From: Thalassospira profundimaris
GTDB taxonomy: Bacteria > Pseudomonadota > Alphaproteobacteria > Rhodospirillales > Thalassospiraceae
DNA length: 64,000 bases
NCBI RefSeq assembly: GCF_003326675.1
Contig: NZ_JPWF01000013.1
Span: forward strand, 62,001-126,000
Direction of reading: 5' to 3'
In this document: one piece after another, positions 1 to 8,519 of the stretch
Layout: every line of letters begins with the position of its first letter
Numbering within the stretch: position 1 is the stretch's first letter
Notes under the pieces: generated by a model
Database searches by the model: none
Told to the model about the DNA's origin: nothing
The model's input: the letters and a program-made list of their open reading frames with translations, nothing else
Made by a program: the position numbers and the translations under genes

Positions 1-281
1 TGTCGGTGCTTGACGGGCTTTATTACGGTATCTTTGCCGGGATCAGCATGACGTTCGTTCAGAACTTTGCTCCCGAACAGCCCGGTGTCGCGACCAGCTA
101 TTATATAAGTTCGCTTTTTGTCGGGGGACTGGTTGGCAATCTTTTGACCGGGCTTGTGGCCAGCGCATTTGATTTCCGCACGACAACACTTTTTGCCTGT
201 GGCCTTGCGGCGATTGGCTGTGTTGTTTTGATGTTGATGCGCGAAGCAAAGCATTCAGAACAGACAACCGGGACTGCGTGA
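1..281 (+). CDS. MFS transporter, sugar-efflux (SetA) like, C-terminal fragment
   Basis: This is the last ~93 codons of a gene that begins before the window; the reading frame is open back to base 3. The fragment shows two hydrophobic membrane segments with small-residue packing (a GIFAGISMTF stretch and a LFVGGLVGNLLTGLVA stretch) followed by a third near LFACGLAAIGCVVLM and a short polar tail. This matches the last helices of 12-TM major facilitator proteins, with most likeness to the sugar efflux (SET) group. The substrate cannot be read from a fragment. It ends 41 bases before the YaiI-family gene on the same strand, so the two might share a transcript. Confidence 0.6.
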   Translation, partial: SVLDGLYYGIFAGISMTFVQNFAPEQPGVATSYYISSLFVGGLVGNLLTGLVASAFDFRTTTLFACGLAAIGCVVLMLMREAKHSEQTTGTA

Positions 282-322
282 AGATGGCTTGACTTTCATC
301 GCGGCCCGGCGATGATCGCGCC

Positions 323-796
323 ATGTCAGAACAAATCCAAAATACGCGCCCGCGTTTGTTTGTCGATGCCGATGCCTGTCCGGTAAAGGCGGAATGCGAA
401 CGTGTGGCCGAACGTCACCGGATCGAGATGATTTTGGTGTCCAATGGCGGTATTCGCCCGTCGCGTAATCCGTTGATCCGGATCGTGATCGTCCCGCCCG
501 AACCCGATGCAGCCGATGACTGGATCGCCGAGAATGCCCGGGCGCGCGATGTGATCGTCACCAATGACATTCCATTGGCGTCACGCGGGCTTGAGATCGG
601 GGCAAGGGTGCTTAAGGCCAATGGCCAGGAATTTACCGAGGCCAATATCGGTAATGCCTTGGCTGGGCGCGAGATTGCTGCCCATATGCGCGAAGTCACC
701 GGCGAGCAGGGCCGAAATGCGGCCTTTACCCAAAAAGACCGGTCGAAATTTTCCAGTGCGCTTGAAGTTCTGGTTCAGGCCGTTTTGCGCGGCTGA
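323..796 (+). CDS. YaiI/YqxD family protein (UPF0178, DUF188)
   Basis: A 157-residue protein of the UPF0178 family at full length. The N-terminal VDADACPVK motif is the family hallmark, an Asp-rich PIN-like site; further conserved stretches are the VTNDIPLA segment near residue 80 and the DRSKF segment near residue 140. The biochemical role of the family is not established; the acidic cluster suggests a metal-dependent nuclease-like fold, which is inference. It starts with ATG at 323, 41 bases after the MFS gene. A strong inverted repeat lies just downstream, oriented as a terminator for the opposite strand. Confidence 0.85.
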   Translation: MSEQIQNTRPRLFVDADACPVKAECERVAERHRIEMILVSNGGIRPSRNPLIRIVIVPPEPDAADDWIAENARARDVIVTNDIPLASRGLEIGARVLKANGQEFTEANIGNALAGREIAAHMREVTGEQGRNAAFTQKDRSKFSSALEVLVQAVLRG

Positions 797-836
797 TCAA
801 AAAGAACAGGCCGCCGAACAGATGTCCGGCGGCCTG
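795..836 (-). terminator. Rho-independent terminator of the aldehyde dehydrogenase/liv operon
   Basis: Perfect 10-bp inverted repeat: CAGGCCGCCG at 807-816 and CGGCGGCCTG at 827-836, with a 10-base loop. Read on the minus strand the stem is followed by TTCTTTTTGATC, a U-rich tail, so it terminates leftward transcription about 115 bases past the aldehyde dehydrogenase stop. On the plus strand there is no T-run. Confidence 0.75.
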
Positions 837-949
837 CACACAGGTCCTGATTTGTAAAGGGAACTTGGTACAAATCAGGCTTCCCCCCTGCGTAACTGAA
901 CAAGACGGGAAACCGGGCGATTGCGCGCCCGGCTGGAAATGTTTGCGGC

Positions 950-2407
950 TTAGAACGGGTAGTGACGTTTGCCGCTCTGGATGGTGATCCAGCGCATTTC
1001 GGTGAATTCGTCGATCGATGCCTGGGAACCGAAACGGCCATAACCGGAAGATTTCACACCGCCAAACGGCATTTGTGCTTCGTCCTGAACGGTCGGGCTG
1101 TTGATGTGGCAGATGCCGCTTTCGATGCGCTTGGCTACGTCCATTGCACGCGGGATGTTGGTTGAGAAGACCGCAGAGGACAGGCCATATTCACTGTCAT
1201 TGGCAATGCGAACGGCTTCGTCTTCGTTGCCGGCACGAATGACGACACAGATCGGACCAAAGCTTTCCTCGGAATAGATTTTCATTGCCGGGGTGACGTG
1301 ATCGAGAAGGGTTGCGTCCATCAGAACGCCGTCCTTGGCCTTGCCCGAACCGGCAACCAGTTTGGCACCCTTGGAAACCGCATCTTCGACCAGTTCTTCG
1401 ATGCGATTGACGGCTTCGACACTGACCACACCACCAAGGATGTGTTCGGCCTTGGCCGGATCACCCGCGGTAAGGGTCTTTGCCTTGGCGGCAAGTTTGG
1501 CAACGAATGCATCCGCAACGGCATTGTCAACGATCAGACGTTCGGTCGACATGCAAATCTGGCCCTGGTTCATATAGGCACCAAAGGCGGCACCATTGAC
1601 GGCTTCGTCAAGGTCGGCATCGTCAAGAACAAGGAACGGTGCCTTGCCGCCCAGTTCGAGAAGAACCGGCTTCAGATGTTCGGCGCCCAGCTTGGCGATG
1701 ATGCGACCCACACGCGTCGAGCCGGTGAAGTTGATGCGACGCACAGCCGGGTGGGCAATCAGGGCTTCGACGATTTCCGGGGCATCTTCCGGGGCGTTGG
1801 TCACAACGTTGACCACACCTTCGGGTGCGCCAGCCTCGACAAGGCATTCACCGATCAGGCGGTGCAGGGCCGGGCAAAGTTCGGACGCCTTGAGAACCAC
1901 GGTGTTACCGCAGGCAAGCGGCATCGCAATGGCGCGTGTGCCCAGAATGACCGGTGCGTTCCAGGGCGCAATACCCAGAACAACGCCGACCGGCTGACGA
2001 ATGCCCATGGCCATCAGGCCCGGGTGATCGGACGGAATGATGTCACCCATGATCTGGGTGGTCATGGCGCCGGCTTCGCGGAGCATGTTGGCAGCAAGAT
2101 GGGCGTTAAAGCCGCCCCACATGCGGGTGCTTCCGGTTTCATCAAGGACGAGCTGACCGAAATCGGCACCTTTTGCTTCCATGATGTCGGCGGCTTTGAG
2201 CAAAATCTTGCGGCGTGCGCCCGGACCCATTTTCGACCATTCCGGGAAGGCGGCAGCAGCGGCATCGGCAGCCTTGCGGGCATCGGCGGCATTGGCAGCC
2301 GCGGCAATGGTTGCGGTTTCGCCGGTGACCGGGTTTTTGCGTTCAAACGTGCGGTTGTTTGAAGCACTTACATCCTGGTTGCCGATCAACAATTTTACAT
2401 CATTCAT
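950..2407 (-). CDS. NAD(P)-dependent aldehyde dehydrogenase, vanillin/salicylaldehyde dehydrogenase-like
   Basis: A 485-residue member of the ALDH superfamily, normal in length. The general base Glu251 lies in LELGGKAP and the nucleophile Cys285 in GQICMST; IAPWNAP near 146 and the INFTGSTRVG Rossmann turn near 226 are also present. The overall pattern is closest to the aromatic aldehyde dehydrogenases (Vdh/DoxF-like), which oxidise aldehydes to acids in the cytoplasm; that substrate class is inference. ATG at 2407 is preceded by GGAG on the minus strand. It is the last gene after a livKHMGF-type importer, 52 bases from livF, so the imported compound may be turned into an aldehyde, or be one. 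Confidence 0.85.
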   Translation of the reverse strand: MNDVKLLIGNQDVSASNNRTFERKNPVTGETATIAAAANAADARKAADAAAAAFPEWSKMGPGARRKILLKAADIMEAKGADFGQLVLDETGSTRMWGGFNAHLAANMLREAGAMTTQIMGDIIPSDHPGLMAMGIRQPVGVVLGIAPWNAPVILGTRAIAMPLACGNTVVLKASELCPALHRLIGECLVEAGAPEGVVNVVTNAPEDAPEIVEALIAHPAVRRINFTGSTRVGRIIAKLGAEHLKPVLLELGGKAPFLVLDDADLDEAVNGAAFGAYMNQGQICMSTERLIVDNAVADAFVAKLAAKAKTLTAGDPAKAEHILGGVVSVEAVNRIEELVEDAVSKGAKLVAGSGKAKDGVLMDATLLDHVTPAMKIYSEESFGPICVVIRAGNEDEAVRIANDSEYGLSSAVFSTNIPRAMDVAKRIESGICHINSPTVQDEAQMPFGGVKSSGYGRFGSQASIDEFTEMRWITIQSGKRHYPF

Positions 2408-2459
2408 GACGTTTCTCCTGACTTTTCAATTTCTGCTGTGAGGTGGCGAAAGGCTGCTT

Positions 2460-3176
2460 TTACGCAGCCCCAAGGCCAAGGAAGGCCTTTTGCACAGCAG
2501 GGTCGGATTGCAGGGCCCGGGCGGTGTCCTGCCCGGTGATGGCCCCGTTTTCAATCAGATATCCCCGATCTGATATGGCGAGGGACTGGTGCGCGTTCTG
2601 TTCGACCAGAAGAACACCAACCCCGGTTGTACGAATGGCGGCAAGGGCCTTGAATAGATCCCCGGTCATGATAGGTGACAGACCAAGGGAGGGTTCATCA
2701 AGAAGCAAAATATCGGGGTTCGACATCAGCGCACGGCCAATGGCGACCATTTGCTGTTCGCCGCCGCTCATGGTGCGGGCGGCCTGACCCAGTCGTTCCG
2801 CCAGTTTGGGGAACAAACCAATCACCCGATCAAGGTTTTGTTTCTCAGATGCCCGCGCCCGTTTGGCAAAGGCACCAAGTTCAAGATTTTCACGCACCGT
2901 CAATTCGCCGAAAATGCCGCGGCCTTCGGGCACAAGTGCCAGTCCGGCTTCGACGATTTTATGGGCGGAAAGATCGGTAAGTTCGGCCCCGGAAAGATTG
3001 ATGCGGGTGCCGTCCTGTGCGGCGACAAGGCCAGCGCAAGCTTTGAGAAGGCTGCTTTTGCCTGCGCCATTAGCCCCAAGCATCACAACGATTTCACCGC
3101 GATCAACGGTTAGCGATACGTCGCGCAGGGCTGCATGTTTGCCATAGGAAACAGACAGGTTTTTGATATCAAGCAT
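2460..3176 (-). CDS. livF: ABC transporter ATP-binding protein, LivF type
   Basis: A 238-residue nucleotide-binding subunit of a HAAT-family (branched-chain amino acid/amide) importer. Walker A is GANGAGKSS near residue 36, the signature is LSGGEQQM-like (MSGGEQQM), and Walker B is ILLLDEPSLGLSP. I place the start at the ATG at 3174-3176, giving MLDIKNLSV; an open frame extends upstream to 3260 but would intrude deeply into the livG gene. The start overlaps the stop of livG by 8 bases, which implies translational coupling. It acts at the inner face of the membrane with LivG, powering LivHM. The symbol marks subunit type, not proven leucine transport. Confidence 0.88.
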   Translation of the reverse strand: MLDIKNLSVSYGKHAALRDVSLTVDRGEIVVMLGANGAGKSSLLKACAGLVAAQDGTRINLSGAELTDLSAHKIVEAGLALVPEGRGIFGELTVRENLELGAFAKRARASEKQNLDRVIGLFPKLAERLGQAARTMSGGEQQMVAIGRALMSNPDILLLDEPSLGLSPIMTGDLFKALAAIRTTGVGVLLVEQNAHQSLAISDRGYLIENGAITGQDTARALQSDPAVQKAFLGLGAA

Positions 3177-3903
3177 GGCTGTCTCCCAGATAGGCACGGA
3201 CAACTTCCGGGTCGGAAAGGACTTCGTCCGGTGTGCCGTCGGCAATTTTGGTGCCGGCATTCATGACAACACAGCGGTCGCACAGGCTTCTGATGGCATC
3301 CATCACATGTTCGACCATGATGATGGTAAGGCCTTCGTCCTTGAGCTTGCGGACCAGTGCAATGCCGTCCTGAAGCTCGGACGGGTTCAACCCGGCCAGC
3401 CATTCATCAAGCAAAAGAAGCTTGGGCTGAAGAGCAAGGGCCCGACCAAGTTCAAGACGTTTCTGATCAATATAGGTCAGATCACCGGCAGGTATGTGGG
3501 CCTGTTTGGCAAGGCCGATCCGGTCAAGCAGTTCAAGGGCCGCCTTATGCGCCGCATCCCCCCACAGCGGATTGGTGCGATAGGCAAGACCGGCTTCGAT
3601 ATTTTCCACGCAATCAAGATCGGGCAGAACGCGCACAAGCTGGAAGGTACGTGCAATGCCGGAATGGCTGATTTTATGGGCCGGAAGGCTTGTGATGTTT
3701 TTTCCGCCAATGACAACCTTGCCTTCATCGGGTGACAGGGCACCGGAAATCAGGTTCATCACCGTGGTCTTGCCCGATCCGTTCGGACCCAGCAGACCGA
3801 CAATTTCACCGGCATGGACATCAAACTGCATCTGATTGACGGCAATCAGACCACCGAATGCCTTGTGCAGCCCGGAAATCGACAGAAGAATTTCGGTGTT
3901 CAT
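3169..3903 (-). CDS. livG: ABC transporter ATP-binding protein, LivG type
   Basis: A 244-residue ATPase subunit paired with LivF. Walker A is GPNGSGKTT near residue 40; the signature region reads LTYIDQKRLE rather than canonical LSGGQ, which is usual for LivG proteins, and Walker B/D-loop is LLLLDEWLAGLNP. The C-terminal IADGTPDEVLSDPEVVRAYLG ending is typical of LivG. Its ATG overlaps the livM stop by 4 bases and its stop overlaps the livF start, so the four transport genes form one tightly coupled unit. The DEW variant in place of DEP recurs in LivG proteins of non-leucine importers (recollection, not checked). Confidence 0.88.
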   Translation of the reverse strand: MNTEILLSISGLHKAFGGLIAVNQMQFDVHAGEIVGLLGPNGSGKTTVMNLISGALSPDEGKVVIGGKNITSLPAHKISHSGIARTFQLVRVLPDLDCVENIEAGLAYRTNPLWGDAAHKAALELLDRIGLAKQAHIPAGDLTYIDQKRLELGRALALQPKLLLLDEWLAGLNPSELQDGIALVRKLKDEGLTIIMVEHVMDAIRSLCDRCVVMNAGTKIADGTPDEVLSDPEVVRAYLGDSHA

Positions 3904-4880
3904 GCTGTTTTCTCCTCTGACTTGCGGGTGGTTTCGGTGTCGGTTGAAAGGGTGCGCTTTTTCGGCGCACGGTATTTTTCATACAGACCCACCACACCAC
4001 CGGGCAGAAGATAGACAATGACCATGAAGACACAGCCAAGCAGAATGCTGAAATGGTTTGGGAAGCTTGCGGTCAGAACTTCAAACAGCAGGGTCAGCGG
4101 AATGACGCCCAGCAGCGGACCCAGCAAGCGGCGCGGCCCGCCCAGAAGTGCCATGATGACAACCTGGAATGACAGCATCGGGTTAAAGGCAATCACCGGA
4201 TCGATATAGGTCCAGCGCGGCGCGATGATTGCGCCGGTCAGTGTCATGAATAGGGCAGACAGGACAAACAGGGCGACTTTGACGCGGGTAACGTCGATGC
4301 CGCAATGTTTGGCCACGGTTTCGTCTTCGCCAATGATACGAAGCGCAAAGCCAAGACGCGACCGTCCCAGAACAAAGCCGGTCAGAAGCAGAACAGCAAA
4401 CAGGGCCAGCAACTGCCAGTAAATGTCGTTCTGGGTGATATCAAGGAAGACATAGCGGCCCATTTCACGGGTGACATTGACTTCGTACCAACTGACGACC
4501 TGACGGACCAGTTCGGTCAGGCCAAAGGTAAAGATCACGAAATAGACGCCCGCCAGTCGCAAGGTCGAAAAACCAACCAGAAGGGCAACCACGGTTCCAG
4601 CAAGACCGGCACATAAAAGAACTAGCGGGAAGGCCAGAACTTCGCCAAGCACGGCCACCGTATAGGCACCAATGCCAAAGAACACGACAGTGGCAAGCGA
4701 GATATAGCGCGTCGGACCAGAGAACATCGACCAGGCCGTGGCAAGTACCGCAAAGCTGACGACACTGATCGCAAGGGACATGTAATAGCTGTCAACAAGT
4801 GACGGCAGGAAGGCAAGGGCGGCAAAGATTACGGCACCGATGGCAACCGGTTTGATGAAATCGGGTTTCAGGATGCTCAT
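3900..4880 (-). CDS. livM: ABC transporter permease, LivM type
   Basis: A 326-residue integral membrane permease of the HAAT importer. About nine hydrophobic segments are visible; the conserved loop GRSRLGFALRIIGEDETVAKHCGID near residues 168-192 is the LivM EAA-like coupling region that contacts the ATPases. The last 25 residues are polar and charged (KKRTLSTDTETTRKSEEKTA), a cytoplasmic tail. It overlaps both neighbours by 4 bases: its ATG overlaps the livH stop and its stop overlaps the livG ATG. Together with LivH it forms the translocation pore. Confidence 0.87.
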   Translation of the reverse strand: MSILKPDFIKPVAIGAVIFAALAFLPSLVDSYYMSLAISVVSFAVLATAWSMFSGPTRYISLATVVFFGIGAYTVAVLGEVLAFPLVLLCAGLAGTVVALLVGFSTLRLAGVYFVIFTFGLTELVRQVVSWYEVNVTREMGRYVFLDITQNDIYWQLLALFAVLLLTGFVLGRSRLGFALRIIGEDETVAKHCGIDVTRVKVALFVLSALFMTLTGAIIAPRWTYIDPVIAFNPMLSFQVVIMALLGGPRRLLGPLLGVIPLTLLFEVLTASFPNHFSILLGCVFMVIVYLLPGGVVGLYEKYRAPKKRTLSTDTETTRKSEEKTA

Positions 4881-5749
4881 GATGCTGCCCTCCCGAACAG
4901 GCCGGATGGTTTGATCAGCAAGACCAGAAGGAAAATCACATAGGTCACAGCAATGGTCAGGCCCGGATCGACATAGGTTGCAACAAGGCTTTCAGCAACA
5001 CCAAGGATCAGGCCTGCAATCAGCGCCCCCAGAAGGTTACCGACCCCGCCCATGATCACAACGATCAGGGCCTTCATGGTAAAGACAACCCCCATCGATG
5101 TCGAAAAGGTCAGGAACATGCTGACCAGAACGCCACCGACGGCGGCAACCGCACCACCAAGGGCAAAGGCAAAGCAGGAGGCGAAATTGACATCAATGGC
5201 AACAAGGCGGGCCGAGGTCGGATCAACCGCAACCGCACGAAGGGCGGTGCCGATACGGGTGCGCGTCAGGATCAGATAGAAGCCAAGACCAATGACAACG
5301 GCAAAGCCGAGCGCAACCAGACGGTTGGCGGCAATGGCTGCGCCAAAGACGTCGACGGCGTCATTCATGAAGTCATAGCTGTAATAATTGCCGCCAAACC
5401 AGACCAGCAGAACACCCTGAACGATGAACAGCAGGCCAAAGGTGGCCAGGATGCTGTCAACTTCAAGCATGCCGCGGTTTTTGGCGCGTGCGACCAGCGG
5501 GGTCAGCAAAATGCGGTAAATGGCCCAGTTCAGTGCGAAACTGAGCGGGATGATAATCAAAAGACCGACAATCGGGTTGATGCCCAAGGTGGTCATGAAA
5601 ACAAAGGCAATAAAGGACGCGACAATAACCAGTTCGCCATAGGCGAGGTTCATGATGCGCGAGACACCGTATTGCAGGGTCAGCCCCATGGCGACCAAGG
5701 CATACATGCCGCCAAGAGTAATGCCCGATAGGATTGCGTAGCTTAACAT
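4877..5749 (-). CDS. livH: ABC transporter permease, LivH type
   Basis: A 290-residue permease with about eight hydrophobic segments. The N-terminus (SGITLGGMYALVAMGLTLQYG, with the MNLAYGELVI stretch after it) and the TRIGTALRAVAVDPTSARLVAIDV coupling loop are typical of LivH. It starts at ATG 5749, 102 bases after the binding-protein gene; that gap holds an inverted repeat that could stabilise or attenuate the transcript so that binding protein is made in excess. It is followed by livM with a 4-base overlap. Confidence 0.87.
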   Translation of the reverse strand: MLSYAILSGITLGGMYALVAMGLTLQYGVSRIMNLAYGELVIVASFIAFVFMTTLGINPIVGLLIIIPLSFALNWAIYRILLTPLVARAKNRGMLEVDSILATFGLLFIVQGVLLVWFGGNYYSYDFMNDAVDVFGAAIAANRLVALGFAVVIGLGFYLILTRTRIGTALRAVAVDPTSARLVAIDVNFASCFAFALGGAVAAVGGVLVSMFLTFSTSMGVVFTMKALIVVIMGGVGNLLGALIAGLILGVAESLVATYVDPGLTIAVTYVIFLLVLLIKPSGLFGRAAS

Positions 5750-5792
5750 TCACTTTTTCCCAGAGGGGGATTTGGTCCCGGAGGGTGAGGTG

Positions 5793-5832
5793 TCGGGGTT
5801 CCCGCGCCGTTTTGCACAGGCAGAAACCCCGG
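5793..5832 (-). promoter_or_regulatory. Intercistronic hairpin between binding-protein gene and livH
   Basis: An imperfect inverted repeat pairs TCGGGGTT (5793-5800) with AACCCCGG (5825-5832) across a ~24-base loop. It lies inside the operon, between the abundant binding protein and the permeases. Such hairpins commonly protect the upstream message from 3' decay or terminate part of the transcripts; neither is shown here. Confidence 0.35.
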
Positions 5833-5851
5833 CGATCCTTACTAGGCGTGA

Positions 5852-7069
5852 TTAGTTCGCAGCCTTCCAGGCCGGTTTCGGGAAGACAAGTTCATGCGCG
5901 CCTTCCATGCTGGTCGGGGCAACGCCGACAAACTTGCCGTCCTGCCACTGTCCGACCTGCCAGAAGTTCTGGTCGCCCGGCTTGTAGGTGCCAAGGATAG
6001 TGTCAAAGCCGCCTTTTGCCAGTTCGGCATTCACAGCTTCGCGGTCGGTGGAACCGGCACGTTCAATCGCCTGATGCAGGGACTGAAGCGATGCCCAGTT
6101 GACGATGGATGCCCAGCGATCCGGTTCACGACCGGCAAAGGCAACGTGGCGTGCAATGTAATCTGCGATTTTCGGATCGGTTTCGCTTGCGCCACCGAGG
6201 CTGACGACGCCCTGAGCATCCGCACCAAAACGATCTTTATACAGCGGGAAGGCAGTACCGACACCGGCATAGAAGATTTTCGGGTTAAAGCCGAGAACGC
6301 GGGACTGTTCGGTCAGGCCAAGGGTGCCCGGCGGGTAGGAGAAAGCAACAAAGGTATCGGCACCAAGGGATTTGATGTCGTTGACGATGGTTGCAAGATC
6401 CTGTGAGCCGAGCGGATAGGTCTTGTCATAGACCAGATCGAAATCACGTTCTTCAAGGGCAGCGCGCCCCGCCTTGGACAGTTCGATACCAAATCCGTCC
6501 GCAACGGCGATCATGGCAACCTTGTCATTGATCTTGCCGGCGTCTTTCAGACCTTTGAGGAATTCGGCCATTTCAACGGCATATTGTTCGCCGGTGCCCA
6601 GCAGCCAGTACGAATTTTTCCAGCGCTGTGCCAGTTGCGGTGCCTTGTCGGTGACGGCGGTGCCCGCCAGATGAGCGTATCCGGCGCGATCAAGGATCGG
6701 TGCCACGGCAAGGTTCAGGCCAGTACCCCAAGGTGACAGGATGAAATCAACCTTGTCCTGGTTGATCAGGCGTTCAACCGCGCGAACGGCTTCTTCGGAG
6801 CTGGAGCGGTCGTCATATTCGACGACTTCGATCGGGATTTGTTTGCCACCGACCTTCAGGCCGCCAGCATCGTTGATTTCCTTGACCCACATTTCGTAGT
6901 TCGGGGTGGTGCTGGTGGCGGCACCCGGTGCACCCGGGCCGGTTTTCGAGATGGCATAACCAATGCGGTATGTTTCCTGGGCATTGGCACCAAACAGCGT
7001 CGCGGTGCTCATCAGGGCGGTGGTGGCCGCGGCGATGGTCGCGAAGCGCAGTTTTGCAGAAATTTGCAT
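5852..7069 (-). CDS. ABC transporter periplasmic substrate-binding protein, LivK/amide type
   Basis: A 405-residue periplasmic binding protein with a Sec signal peptide: KLR, then a hydrophobic core (FATIAAATTALMSTATLF), and likely cleavage after GANA. The mature part starts ETYRIGYAISKTGPGA, the usual start of type I HAAT receptors, and includes a VEYDDRSSSEEAVRAVERLI segment and AFSYPPGTLGLTEQSRVLGF. It delivers ligand to the LivHMGF permease encoded next. The strong GGAGGA site lies 6 bases before ATG 7069. It is the first gene of the operon, with an AraC regulator divergent to it. The ligand is unknown; the aldehyde dehydrogenase at the operon end argues against simple leucine uptake. Confidence 0.85.
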   Translation of the reverse strand: MQISAKLRFATIAAATTALMSTATLFGANAQETYRIGYAISKTGPGAPGAATSTTPNYEMWVKEINDAGGLKVGGKQIPIEVVEYDDRSSSEEAVRAVERLINQDKVDFILSPWGTGLNLAVAPILDRAGYAHLAGTAVTDKAPQLAQRWKNSYWLLGTGEQYAVEMAEFLKGLKDAGKINDKVAMIAVADGFGIELSKAGRAALEERDFDLVYDKTYPLGSQDLATIVNDIKSLGADTFVAFSYPPGTLGLTEQSRVLGFNPKIFYAGVGTAFPLYKDRFGADAQGVVSLGGASETDPKIADYIARHVAFAGREPDRWASIVNWASLQSLHQAIERAGSTDREAVNAELAKGGFDTILGTYKPGDQNFWQVGQWQDGKFVGVAPTSMEGAHELVFPKPAWKAAN

Positions 7070-7386
7070 GCTATTCCTCCTGATCTCTGTGCAGAGACGG
7101 TTTTCCCGTTTGCGCGTTATTTCAGGAGTATAGGCAAAGAGATTCTGTTATTTACTTCACAGTGCAAAGTAAATCTCCGGCGTATCCTCCCGCCCATTAG
7201 TTCGCATATGCAAAATAATGGGAACGCATTTTTTGATATGTATTGTTGTTTTTGCGGTTCCTTTGACCGTCACTCTAGTAAGCGATGGAACCGTTCCAAT
7301 GTAAAGATAGCGAAATTGACATTTTAAGACGAAAAATTGTACTTTTATACGTATAACCATTTGGAATGGATAGGCGATAAAAAGGC
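7070..7386. promoter_or_regulatory. Divergent control region between the liv-type operon and the AraC regulator
   Basis: 317 bases without a gene, visibly more AT-rich than the flanks. It holds three clear symmetric sites: ATTTACTT (7150-7157) with AAGTAAAT (7167-7174), 9 bases apart and ~80 bases before the binding-protein start; GGAACCGTTCC at 7287-7297; and the perfect 12-mer TTATACGTATAA at 7345-7356, ~30 bases before the AraC start. These are candidate operators or promoter parts for the AraC protein or another regulator. No RNA gene is evident. Confidence 0.5.
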
Positions 7387-8361
7387 ATGTCTGCGCAGTC
7401 ACCCCGGTATATCCCGGTTTCCAGCCCGGCCCGTTTAGGCGAAAGCCCGTTTGATGATCTGTTACCTGTCACGGCACAGGCGATGATGGATCGGTTTGAT
7501 CATCCTTTGTCATCGCAAAGCTGGGTGATGAATGATCCGGGGCGGCGGGATCGTTGTTATGCCGTGCTGTTATTGTCCGGGCGGGCACAGATTGCCTTGC
7601 GCCAGGGGGTGATTGAGTGCAAGGCCCCGGCGCTGGTGTGGCTTCCGCTTGGCGAGACACAGCGTTTTACGGTCAATGCCGGGGGCGAGGGGTATTTGCT
7701 GTCGGTTGCCGATGATCTTGTGGCGCGCCATTGCGGCGATGGCGGCATGGCTGGCGGCAGTCCGGCCGGCGGGGGGCTTCCGCTTAGGCTTGCGGCCGAT
7801 ACGGTGCATAATGTGATCCCGGCAGAAAATAGCGAGAACCTTTCACATTTGCGCCGCAGCTTTGAAGCGATCCGGGCCGAACTTATGCAAAACGCGCTTG
7901 GGGCCAGCCTTGTGGTCGGTGCGCATTTGCAGATCATCCTGACCATGGTGTTGCGTCTTGCCGAAAGCGTTATGGAGCAGCGCGACAAGCATCGCCCGGG
8001 ATCAATTACCTTTCAGCGTTTTTTGCAGGTGCTTGAACTTCATTTTCGCGAACACTGGAATGTGGCCGATTACGCGACCGCACTTGGCGTCAGTGAAAGG
8101 CGGTTGGGGTCGGCCGTTTTGCGGGCCACGGGCAAGCCGCCGCTTACGGTTATTCATGAACGCGTGTTGCGCGAAGCCTGTATGCGGCTGGAACAAAGTC
8201 CGCTCGGCGTTGCACAGATTGCCTATGGGCTTGGGTTTCGGGACCCGGCCTATTTCAGTCGATTTTTCAAACGCTATATGGGGGAAGCGCCCGGCGGATA
8301 TCGCCGTCTTCGGCGGGCGGCAGAACGGGTGCGTGATGATACCTTTGCCGCCTGGCCATAA
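7387..8361 (+). CDS. AraC family transcriptional regulator
   Basis: A 324-residue regulator. The N-terminal ~200 residues form a sensor region with a cupin-like stretch (YAVLLLSGRAQIAL near 57-70), and the C-terminal ~100 residues carry the two helix-turn-helix units of AraC/XylS proteins: NVADYATALGVSERRLGSAV near 228-247 and GVAQIAYGLGFRDPAYFSRF near 276-295, ending FKRYMGEAPGGYRR. It is divergent from the importer/aldehyde dehydrogenase operon across 317 bases, so it most likely controls that operon in response to the imported compound (inference from position). It begins with ATG at 7387 close behind an AAAAGG. Confidence 0.85.
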   Translation: MSAQSPRYIPVSSPARLGESPFDDLLPVTAQAMMDRFDHPLSSQSWVMNDPGRRDRCYAVLLLSGRAQIALRQGVIECKAPALVWLPLGETQRFTVNAGGEGYLLSVADDLVARHCGDGGMAGGSPAGGGLPLRLAADTVHNVIPAENSENLSHLRRSFEAIRAELMQNALGASLVVGAHLQIILTMVLRLAESVMEQRDKHRPGSITFQRFLQVLELHFREHWNVADYATALGVSERRLGSAVLRATGKPPLTVIHERVLREACMRLEQSPLGVAQIAYGLGFRDPAYFSRFFKRYMGEAPGGYRRLRRAAERVRDDTFAAWP

Positions 8362-8519
8362 GGTCTTGGCGGGGTAACCGTTTGGTGAATGTCGCGAAAA
8401 TGTATCAGGGTCTCACAGCTTGTTGATCAGGGACCTGTGTTGCGTTGCCTTTTTTTGATCTTACTTCTCCGCTTTGATCGTAATGTTACTGCAACGCAAA
8501 ATCGGAACGGATTGAAAAC

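Noticed and set aside
1298..2362. 354-codon plus-strand frame
   Set aside because: Antisense to the aldehyde dehydrogenase, whose catalytic motifs are intact on the other strand.
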